From JANYJA01 sp038229055 (lineage in GTDB: Bacteria; Acidobacteriota; Terriglobia; Bryobacterales; Bryobacteraceae), in assembly GCA_038229055.1 (NCBI GenBank), contig JBBROU010000102.1, forward strand, positions 1 to 18,761: 18,761 bases of DNA, read 5' to 3'. Every line of letters begins with the position of its first letter. The first letter of the stretch is position 1. Of this stretch, positions 7,170-13,436 are shown one piece after another. The position numbers and the translations under genes are program-made. The notes below the pieces were generated by a model that made no database searches, had not been told where the DNA came from, and was given only the letters and a program-made list of their open reading frames with translations.

Positions 7170-8273
7170 ATGATTCCGACTACATACTTCGCTCGCGTTT
7201 TCCGCGCCACGGCACTGTCCACTTTTGCGCTCGCCTTGCCGTGTTTCGCCCAATATAAATACAACGTTCTCCCGCCCACTCCCGATCTACCCAACAACGG
7301 GACGGTCTCTACTTGGACTTACGCGCTGAATCACTCCAGCCAAGTGGGGGGTTATGAAGTCGATCCCGCCGGCGCGCGTTCCGTGGTGGTTTGGACACTC
7401 GGAAAACCCGCTAAGCTTCCGATGCCCTCTGGCTATGTGTTCACGTCCAGCAGCATCGAAATCAATGATATGGGCCAAGTGCTAACCAATCTCCAATCGC
7501 CCTCCCTCACCAATCCCAACGCCGCTGTCCTATGGACCGGGAGTGTTCCGTTTATCCTGCCACCCGGCCCGAATCCGTGCGTCGGCCCCGGCCCGGCCAC
7601 CAACTTTGCGATCGATCTTAATAACCTCGGCCATGTGCTCGGGAAGACCTCGGTCGGCGGCTGCACCAATACTTACTGGATCTGGGATGGCACCACGTTC
7701 CACCTTATCCCGCCGCCCACGCCGCCGGTTCCGCCAACCTGTACGCCGACGCCATTCTCAGCCGTCGCGATCAATAACAAGGACGAAGTGATCGGTATAC
7801 AAAGCCCGCCGGCTTGCTCCCTCGGTCCATCGGCCGTTCTGGTTCGGCCCGATGGCAGCTTCGCCTTTTACGCCGCGCCCCCTGCCGGCTATACGGTTTC
7901 GTCGGTAACGTCCGTCAACGATACGGATGAAGTGAACGCGACGGGAAAAGGTCCCAACGGCGTGTCGGTAGCGCTCTTCTGGCAATCGCCGAGCTCCGTT
8001 CCGCGCGTCATTCACTCGCCGAGCGCAGCGGCCAGCGGCGTCACGCCCGGGCGATTGAACAATGGCGGGGAGTTTATCTTCGCTACCCAAACTGCAAATG
8101 CCCAGACTCCCTATCTTTGGAATCAGGGCGTGATCACAGCCTTTCCGCCGCATGGCATCGTGGCTCCAGCGTCCACTGGGCAGGTCAACGATATCGGACA
8201 GATTGCCGTGACAGGCAAGATCAGCGGAAGTCTCCACTGGGTGCGCGGCTTGTGGATGATCCCCGTTCCCTAG
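7170..8273 (+). CDS. Secreted HAF-repeat (DUF3466-like) protein
   Basis: A 367-residue exported protein of unknown function. A signal peptide occupies about 1-27, ending PCFAQ. The rest is built from HAF-type repeats, each with a core of the form hydrophobic-N-N/D-x-G/D-Q/H/E-V: YALNHSSQVGGYEV (51-64), IEINDMGQVL, IDLNNLGHVLGK, VAINNKDEVIGI, SVNDTDEVNATGK, RLNNGGEFIF and QVNDIGQIAVTGK. They are separated by W-rich strands such as VVWTLG, VLWTG and YWIWDG, which gives about seven repeats and a likely beta-propeller or solenoid. Many such proteins are extracellular; no enzymatic motif is seen. It is read as a separate unit 22 nt after lnt, and the start is supported by the signal peptide. Confidence 0.8.
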   Translation: MIPTTYFARVFRATALSTFALALPCFAQYKYNVLPPTPDLPNNGTVSTWTYALNHSSQVGGYEVDPAGARSVVVWTLGKPAKLPMPSGYVFTSSSIEINDMGQVLTNLQSPSLTNPNAAVLWTGSVPFILPPGPNPCVGPGPATNFAIDLNNLGHVLGKTSVGGCTNTYWIWDGTTFHLIPPPTPPVPPTCTPTPFSAVAINNKDEVIGIQSPPACSLGPSAVLVRPDGSFAFYAAPPAGYTVSSVTSVNDTDEVNATGKGPNGVSVALFWQSPSSVPRVIHSPSAAASGVTPGRLNNGGEFIFATQTANAQTPYLWNQGVITAFPPHGIVAPASTGQVNDIGQIAVTGKISGSLHWVRGLWMIPVP

Positions 8274-8297
8274 CCGAATTCCATTTGCCTCTGCCCA

Positions 8298-8330
8298 CCG
8301 CACCGGTTACTTTAGTAAGCACGGGTGCGG
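8298..8330 (+). terminator. Hairpin between the HAF gene and the porin gene
   Basis: CCGCACC (8298-8304) pairs perfectly with GGTGCGG (8324-8330). Inside it, TTAC (8307-8310) pairs with GTAA (8315-8318) around a TTTA loop. No T-run follows, so it is not a classic intrinsic terminator. It could be a weak terminator or a 5'-UTR structure, as its right arm ends one base before the GTG start at 8332. Confidence 0.35.
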
Positions 8331-8331
8331 C

Positions 8332-9657
8332 GTGCCGGGACCGTTGAAGCTTCTACTATCGTCAATCGTTTTCGCCGTCGTGCTCCCGGCGCAGCAGCCC
8401 GCCCCGCCCGCTGCCGCCCCCTTCGCGCCTAGCGACGAACTCAACAAGAATCTCCCGCCGTGGATGCGTTTTTTCGGGGAGTATCGCGTCCGTTTCGACG
8501 GGCAGGAGGGCGCCGGCTTCAAGCCCGCAAATGACGATAACTACCTGCTCAGCCGACTCCGTGTGAACCTTCTTCTTCGCCCTGCAAGCTGGCTCAAGCT
8601 CTTTGGCCAGACGCAGGACACGCGCGTCTTCTGGAAGAATCAGAAGCCTTACGGTCCGCCGTACCAAAACACCTTTGACCTCCGCCTTGCCTATGTCGAA
8701 ATTGGCGACTCCGACAAAAAGGCGGTCGGCCTCCGCGTCGGCCGCCAGGAGATCAATCTCGGCGATCAGCGCCTGGTGGGCAGCACCAACTGGAGCAACA
8801 ACGCGCGCAGCTTCGATGCCGTCCGCCTCACGCTGCGTTCCGGCGGTTACCGGGTCGACGCATTCGCCAGTTCTGTCGTGGTGCAAGTCGATGGCGTTTT
8901 CGATCACCACCTGCAAGGCAGCAATCTTCACGGCCTATACGGCGGGATTGAGAAGCTTGTCCCTGACGCCGTCATCGAACCTTATATTTTCTGGCGGCTC
9001 ATCCCGCGCGTAAAAACCGAGTTAGGCAAAATTGCTAAAGAAGATATGAAGACCGCCGGGTTCCGCTGGGTCGGCAAAGTCCCCGGCGGCCTCGACTATG
9101 GCGTGGAGATCGCCGCCCAGACCGGTTTCGCCGGAAAGGACAGCATCGGAGCCTGGGCCGGCCACTGGGTCGCCGGTTACACGATGCCGTCCGTGCGCTG
9201 GCGGCCGCGCTTGTTAGTCGAATATAACTTTGCCACTGGCGATAAAAATCCCAAGGACAGTCACCGGGGAACCTTCGACCAGCTCTACCCTACGGCTCAT
9301 GACAAGTACGGTCTTGCCGATCAAGTCGGCTGGCGCAATATCAAGGATTTACGCACTGGCCTCGAGCTCAGGCCGCGGGGAAAGGTAACCGCATCAGCCA
9401 TCTACCACGATTACTGGCTGGCCAGCGCGCGGGACGGCCTATACTCCGCATCGAGCGTTCTCCTGGCTCGCAAATTAGACGGCTCGGCGGGGACGCATGT
9501 CGGTCAGGAGTTCGACGTCCAAGGGTTCTATGCGCCGAACAAATCAACGGTGCTCGGCGCCGGCGTGGGCCATCTCTTCCCAGGCGAGTTCCTGAAGAAG
9601 GCCAGCCCCGGCCACTCTTACACTTACCCGTTCGTTACTGCTTCATACAGCTTCTAG
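8332..9657 (+). CDS. Alginate-export-family outer-membrane beta-barrel protein
   Basis: A 441-residue predicted porin-like outer-membrane channel of the alginate export (AlgE-like) fold. A signal peptide (about 1-20, ending VVLPAQQ) leads into alternating amphipathic strands typical of a barrel. Examples are FFGEYRVRFDG, LSRLRVNLLLRP, LKLFGQTQDTR, VGLRVGRQEINLGDQRLVGSTNW and LLVEYNFATGDKNP. The protein ends on an aromatic strand, YPFVTASYSF, with the terminal Phe needed for barrel assembly. The GRQEI-L-GDQRL-G pattern is characteristic of this family, which occurs widely in Acidobacteria; the substrate here is unknown and need not be alginate. The start is uncertain: GTG 8332 is the longest; a TTG at 8344 gives a cleaner lysine-led signal peptide. 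It is convergent with the cytochrome gene, 3 nt apart. Confidence 0.86.
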   Translation: MPGPLKLLLSSIVFAVVLPAQQPAPPAAAPFAPSDELNKNLPPWMRFFGEYRVRFDGQEGAGFKPANDDNYLLSRLRVNLLLRPASWLKLFGQTQDTRVFWKNQKPYGPPYQNTFDLRLAYVEIGDSDKKAVGLRVGRQEINLGDQRLVGSTNWSNNARSFDAVRLTLRSGGYRVDAFASSVVVQVDGVFDHHLQGSNLHGLYGGIEKLVPDAVIEPYIFWRLIPRVKTELGKIAKEDMKTAGFRWVGKVPGGLDYGVEIAAQTGFAGKDSIGAWAGHWVAGYTMPSVRWRPRLLVEYNFATGDKNPKDSHRGTFDQLYPTAHDKYGLADQVGWRNIKDLRTGLELRPRGKVTASAIYHDYWLASARDGLYSASSVLLARKLDGSAGTHVGQEFDVQGFYAPNKSTVLGAGVGHLFPGEFLKKASPGHSYTYPFVTASYSF

Positions 9658-9662
9658 AAGCT
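9649..9662. terminator. Perfect 14-nt palindrome shared by two convergent gene ends
   Basis: AGCTTCTAGAAGCT reads identically on both strands. It spans the TAG stop of the porin gene and reaches the stop codon of the cytochrome gene starting at 9661. It could fold as a 5-bp stem with a CTAG loop in either transcript and act as a minimal bidirectional terminator. It has no long U tract, so confidence is low. Confidence 0.3.
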
Positions 9663-10980
9663 ATTTCTCGGAGCTCAGCGCTGCCGATTGGGTCGGAGGC
9701 TTGGGCTCGGAGAAGATGTCCCCCGGCGTTTTCCGCGCGTCGAATGCCACATCCATGAACCCGATCATCATCTCGTCCCAGGTCTGATCGCCCCACCGTA
9801 CTTCGCGGTTTGGATCCGGGTTAAATCGGTTGTTGACCGAATTGTCATAGGTGGCGAAACACTCAATCGTGGTCCCCGCCGTCACCTTAAGCGGCGTCAC
9901 TGGAGCGTACCAGTGCTGCCAGTTGAAATCGTACTTCGGAACGTTGAGCAGCGCCTCGCGCGTGCCATCGGGCTTAACCAGTTCATAGCGGAAACTCTTG
10001 CCGCGCATGTGCATGTGGGGTCCATACGAGCGGATGGTGGCATCGCCATAAAATGTGAGTTTCGAACTCACGGGATATTCGGCGTTCCCTGGCGGGATTG
10101 CGAAGTCGCCATTCGCCGCGCCCACGGTCAATACCCGCTCTTTAGGCGTTTCGCTCGCGAACACCAGCCCCACCTTGGACTGGTCGCGTCCCGCTTGGCC
10201 GTTCGTCGTGTAGTGAACCTGGAATACCAGGTCCGAGCCCGCCTGGATCAGCTTACCCTGCCCGGCCTCCAGTTTCTCCGCCGGCACTCCCGGCGCATAC
10301 CCGACCAGAAACTGGCCCTGTTCGCCCGCATCGCGATTCTCTTGGCCGGTCTTTTCGTCCTTGCGCAACGGCGGCACAAACGCCTCGTGAGGTTTTGCAT
10401 CCTGCAGCCACTTCGACCCCGGCTCCCGTACAAAGACGATAATGTGATGCACCAGGGCCCGATTGTCCGGCCGAATCTCAACGGCCTTCACCCACTTGTC
10501 CTCCGTGAACCCGGACGGCACGACGAAGTAGGTGTATTCCACGGTGCCGTGCGCCGGAATCCGGTAAGCCTCCGGCATCGGCACTACTAAGTCGGGCTTG
10601 CCGATATTCCATCCTTCGACGAACGCGGGCGGTGCGGCGGCGTCTTTCGGATTTCCTTCCGGTGCCCGCGCCGCGCCCCACGCAGCCACGGTGCGAATGT
10701 CTTTCTCCGACAGCGACCGGTCGTTCGAGAACTTGCCGACTGAGCTATCCGCGCCCCACGGCGGCATCTTCTTCGACAGGACCGCTTCGCGAATCGCCGC
10801 AGCCCAAGGCCGCGCTTCTTTGTAAGTCAGTAGCGACATCGGCGCCGCCTCACCCGGCCGATGACAAACCTGGCAATTCTTTTGCAGGATCGGCAGGACG
10901 TCCTTATAGAATGTCGGCACCGTTTCCCCGGCACCAAGCGCCGACGCAAGCATCGGAAGAAGAATCAGTTTCCGCATCAT
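9661..10980 (-). CDS. Secreted c-type cytochrome fused to PHM-like copper type II monooxygenase module
   Basis: A 439-residue exported haem/copper protein. The signal peptide is about 1-18. A c-type haem site, CQVCH (C36, C39, H40), sits in a small cytochrome domain with KKMPPW (70-75) supplying a possible axial Met. The rest matches the two-lobed copper type II (PHM/DBH-like) fold. His178-His179 in LVHHIIVF plus His256 in VHYTTNG correspond to the CuH site; His322 and His324 in PHMHMRGK plus Met404/405 in WDEMMIGF correspond to the CuM site. Also present are FNWQHWY, TYDNSVNN and RFNPDP, typical of this family in Acidobacteria. The substrate is unknown. ATG 10980 was chosen because the signal peptide begins there; an in-frame start at 11061 would overlap the tannase gene. 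It lies 62 nt downstream of the tannase gene, probably co-transcribed. Confidence 0.88.
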   Translation of the reverse strand: MMRKLILLPMLASALGAGETVPTFYKDVLPILQKNCQVCHRPGEAAPMSLLTYKEARPWAAAIREAVLSKKMPPWGADSSVGKFSNDRSLSEKDIRTVAAWGAARAPEGNPKDAAAPPAFVEGWNIGKPDLVVPMPEAYRIPAHGTVEYTYFVVPSGFTEDKWVKAVEIRPDNRALVHHIIVFVREPGSKWLQDAKPHEAFVPPLRKDEKTGQENRDAGEQGQFLVGYAPGVPAEKLEAGQGKLIQAGSDLVFQVHYTTNGQAGRDQSKVGLVFASETPKERVLTVGAANGDFAIPPGNAEYPVSSKLTFYGDATIRSYGPHMHMRGKSFRYELVKPDGTREALLNVPKYDFNWQHWYAPVTPLKVTAGTTIECFATYDNSVNNRFNPDPNREVRWGDQTWDEMMIGFMDVAFDARKTPGDIFSEPKPPTQSAALSSEK

Positions 10981-11042
10981 GCTGTAAGTATACGTTCGGC
11001 AAGTAGATTTTGATCCCTGAAAAACAACTGGACGTGAGCTCG

Positions 11043-12629
11043 CTAACGCGCTTTTGCGCACTCAAAGTTCGCCGCGTCATCCGTGCTGCCCTGCCCTTTG
11101 TAACGCGCGATCAGCGGATAGGCGCAGAGCGGGCGCGTTCGTACCACCTCACTTTTCGGATCGCGATCATCCTTGTGTTTGGCGGCGATGATGCGCTCCG
11201 GAGCAGTACCCTGATCGACCCATTTCTCCAGGGCCGCTCCGAGACTGTGTTCGGCGTCGCCGTTGGGTGGGCCGGACTGGCCGAAGTCGTTGGGACCCGC
11301 GCCGCCGCCGCAATGCTGCATTCCCGGCACCATGAAGAGCCTGACGAATCCGGCGGCTTCCTTTACGCCTGATTTGGCGACGACGCTCTGATAGTAATCA
11401 ATCGCGTTCAGAGCGGGAATCGCGGCATCGCTCCAACCGTGATAGACGATCAGCTTTCCGCCGCGCGCTTTGAACCGTTTCAAGTCCGGATTAGTCGCGT
11501 TCAGAACAGCGGCCATCTTTTGGTCGCCAATTTTGGTTTCGCGATCCACATCGTAAGTATGGAAATCCCATGCCGCGTTGTTGAACACCATGTTCTTGTA
11601 GAACTGGGTGCCGAACGCGAACATGAGGCTCTTTTCCGGAGCTGCGCCGGTGATCCAAGGTCCCCACCCGCCATCCTCAGCCTCTCCGCCGGGTGAGTAG
11701 CCGGGAAATAACGGCTTGCCGTTACTGCTGCGCGACCCCGAATATAACTTCGTTAGCGCGGTGACTTGCGGTGCTGTAAGACAGTGATCCGTTTCGGCGT
11801 CGTGACATTCCAAGACGTGCGCATCAAAGTGACAAAGCGAAGGATCTTCAATCACGCCATCAGTCACACCATCGGTCGCGTCACACGCCGACAGCACTGC
11901 CGATTCAATGGCGGGCAGCTTCTTTGCCGGAATATAAGATGCCGGGTCGGCTAACAGAGCCGAAGAATTCCAGACCGCGGTGGAGAGCAGATGCGTCCAG
12001 TAGTTAGCCGGGGCGCCCGCGATGATGCCGTCAAAATCCTCCGGATAACGCTGCGCTTCCATGAGCGCCTGACGACCGCCGTTGGAGCACGAATTGAAAT
12101 AGGACCTCCGCGGGGCCTCGCCATAGAATTCGCGAGTTACCGACTTGGCAGTGACCGTTAATTGATGAATCGCGCGATGACCGAAGTCGACGATCTTTTC
12201 CGGATGCCCCAAAGCCCAGGTAGCATCAATCCCGTCCGCCTGATGGCCGGTGTCCGTCGACGCCGTTGCATATCCGCGCGTTAGAGCGACGACCATCTCG
12301 CCGTAATTGATCGCGCCGGCGTATCCGCCGTTGCCGACACCCTGGTATTTGCCGTTCCAATTCGAATTCGGCATCCAGATTTCGAATTGAATGTTGGAGT
12401 CGCCAGAAGGTTTAAGGGTGCCAAGCACACGGCAGAAGCTGGGCAAATCCGTCGCCGTTTGCGCAATCGCGGGCTCAAGCTTTCCCGGCGGCACGGATTC
12501 CGCGCGGCTGATTGTGGTGGCGGGCAGCGAGAGCTTGGCGAGACTTTCGCAATCCTGCGCGGCCTGGCACGGGAAAACCAAAAGTCCCAAAAAACTCACC
12601 GTCACAAATCGAACGCTTCGTGGATGCAT
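11043..12629 (-). CDS. Tannase/feruloyl esterase family alpha/beta hydrolase
   Basis: A secreted 528-residue esterase that likely hydrolyses aromatic esters such as galloyl or feruloyl esters from plant polyphenols or hemicellulose. The signal peptide is about 1-24. The hallmark CS-D-HC motif is complete: Cys181-Ser182 in NSCSNGGRQALM, Asp401 in YHGWSDAAIP and His439-Cys440 in GMQHCGGG, the two cysteines forming the disulfide that holds the triad together. The lid domain carries the calcium-site-like loop CDATDGVTDGVIEDPSLC (249-266). The oxyanion region is GNGGYAG, and the length is normal. Start ATG 12629 has a strong AGGGAGG ribosome site 8 nt upstream (minus strand, 12638-12644). It precedes the haem/copper protein gene in an apparent two-gene unit. 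The exact substrate cannot be read from sequence. Confidence 0.94.
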   Translation of the reverse strand: MHPRSVRFVTVSFLGLLVFPCQAAQDCESLAKLSLPATTISRAESVPPGKLEPAIAQTATDLPSFCRVLGTLKPSGDSNIQFEIWMPNSNWNGKYQGVGNGGYAGAINYGEMVVALTRGYATASTDTGHQADGIDATWALGHPEKIVDFGHRAIHQLTVTAKSVTREFYGEAPRRSYFNSCSNGGRQALMEAQRYPEDFDGIIAGAPANYWTHLLSTAVWNSSALLADPASYIPAKKLPAIESAVLSACDATDGVTDGVIEDPSLCHFDAHVLECHDAETDHCLTAPQVTALTKLYSGSRSSNGKPLFPGYSPGGEAEDGGWGPWITGAAPEKSLMFAFGTQFYKNMVFNNAAWDFHTYDVDRETKIGDQKMAAVLNATNPDLKRFKARGGKLIVYHGWSDAAIPALNAIDYYQSVVAKSGVKEAAGFVRLFMVPGMQHCGGGAGPNDFGQSGPPNGDAEHSLGAALEKWVDQGTAPERIIAAKHKDDRDPKSEVVRTRPLCAYPLIARYKGQGSTDDAANFECAKAR

Positions 12630-12683
12630 GGCGCACGCCTCCCTGGCGACTTTCGATTATGTCAGGTAGTGCGGTGTCATTTC

Positions 12684-12713
12684 TTAATACCCAACCCGTT
12701 GACCAACGTCAAC
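12684..12713 (-). promoter_or_regulatory. Promoter with overlapping palindrome upstream of the tannase gene
   Basis: On the minus strand, TTGACG (12707-12712) is followed after exactly 17 nt by TATTAA (12684-12689), a good sigma-70-type arrangement that would leave about 48 nt of leader before the ATG at 12629. The -35 lies inside the perfect inverted repeat GTTGAC-4 nt-GTCAAC (12698-12713), placed where a repressor would block RNA polymerase. The promoter is inferred from hexamers only. No other elements or genes are visible in the rest of the 256-nt gap 12630-12885. Confidence 0.45.
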
Positions 12714-12885
12714 ACAGCCGGCGCGGTCATGCTCCATGCGAACCGCAAAGGCGCTGCCGAGCACTTTGTAGCCTTGCTGCCGCGGCATCGAAAAATCTCA
12801 ACCTTTCCGGGTCGCTTTGAATCGATACGGGCGGGCTGGTGGCAACAATGACGTCGTGTCCTTCGTCCTGCAAACGGGTGGCGAT

Positions 12886-13335
12886 CTAGTGCTCGGCGGC
12901 CGAGCGTTGCGCGAGCTCCCCGATGATGGGCAGCACGTACGCTTCTTCCCGGCTTGCTTTGACGATCATGAAGATCCACAGACCGAGAATCAGAGCCTGG
13001 AGCATCAAATCGACCCGGACCACATGATCGGGCAACGCGCGGAAGAACGGGTGCACCACCCAATCCACGAAAATCCAGGCAGCGAACAAATACAGACCTT
13101 GGAAGGCGTGGAAACGAACGACCCGATTCTGACGAAAGCGCTGGGCGGCAAGGACGATCACGGCGGCGATCCAGCCGATCACCGGGATGTAACACAGCAC
13201 CGACGCCGTGCGCGGCGTAATCCCGGCCATTGGGTCGATCACCTGCGCGGGACGGACCGGTTGAGGGGCACCGCAGTTGGCACAGTAAATATCGCGATCA
13301 TGCGCCTGCTTTCCGCAATTGCTGCAAAAGGGCAT
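12886..13335 (-). CDS. Zinc-ribbon membrane protein (DUF4870-like)
   Basis: A 149-residue protein starting with a zinc ribbon, CSNCG...CANCG, with four cysteines at 4, 7, 18 and 21. Three hydrophobic segments follow: about 44-64 (ASVLCYIPVIGWIAAVIVLA), 78-95 and 109-126. The VRFHAFQGLYLF stretch (73-84) before the second helix is typical of DUF4870-like small membrane proteins, and VLPIIGELAQ is their usual C-terminus. Function is unknown; the N-terminal ribbon may mediate protein contacts. ATG 13335 was chosen because zinc-ribbon members start right at the M-x-FCSNCG sequence. An ATG at 13404 with an AGGA about 8 nt upstream would add 23 residues of unrelated leader and cannot be excluded. 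It is divergent from the M16 peptidase gene. Confidence 0.82.
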   Translation of the reverse strand: MPFCSNCGKQAHDRDIYCANCGAPQPVRPAQVIDPMAGITPRTASVLCYIPVIGWIAAVIVLAAQRFRQNRVVRFHAFQGLYLFAAWIFVDWVVHPFFRALPDHVVRVDLMLQALILGLWIFMIVKASREEAYVLPIIGELAQRSAAEH

Positions 13336-13368
13336 CTGTTTGTAAATACGCGCGGCAGTCCGGCTTTG

Positions 13369-13392
13369 TTCCCGAAAGCCCGGACTCGGGAA
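13369..13392. repeat. Inverted repeat in the divergent zinc-ribbon/M16 region
   Basis: TTCCCGA (13369-13375) and TCGGGAA (13386-13392) are perfect 7-nt arms separated by 10 nt. The element lies 45-68 nt upstream of the M16 start and 34-57 nt upstream of the chosen zinc-ribbon start, a plausible position for a shared operator. If the longer zinc-ribbon start (13404) is right, it is inside coding sequence. Confidence 0.3.
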
Positions 13393-13436
13393 ATACGATA
13401 CCATGTTCGCTATCCTAGGTTTTCAAGGAGAAATTC

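Noticed and set aside
9688..10590. 300-codon open frame on the plus strand
   Set aside because: Antisense to the cytochrome/copper protein, with His/Arg-rich composition and no recognisable motif.
12720..12885. Open continuation of about 50 codons in frame after the zinc-ribbon protein's TAG, including RLQDEGHDVIVATSPPV
   Set aside because: Looks somewhat protein-like, but the membrane protein already ends as its family does (VLPIIGELAQ plus a few residues) and no start codon with ribosome site precedes the segment; best treated as intergenic.
12677..13195. 172-codon minus-strand frame overlapping the zinc-ribbon gene
   Set aside because: It is an out-of-frame reading of the zinc-ribbon gene for most of its length, with Arg/Ser-rich composition.
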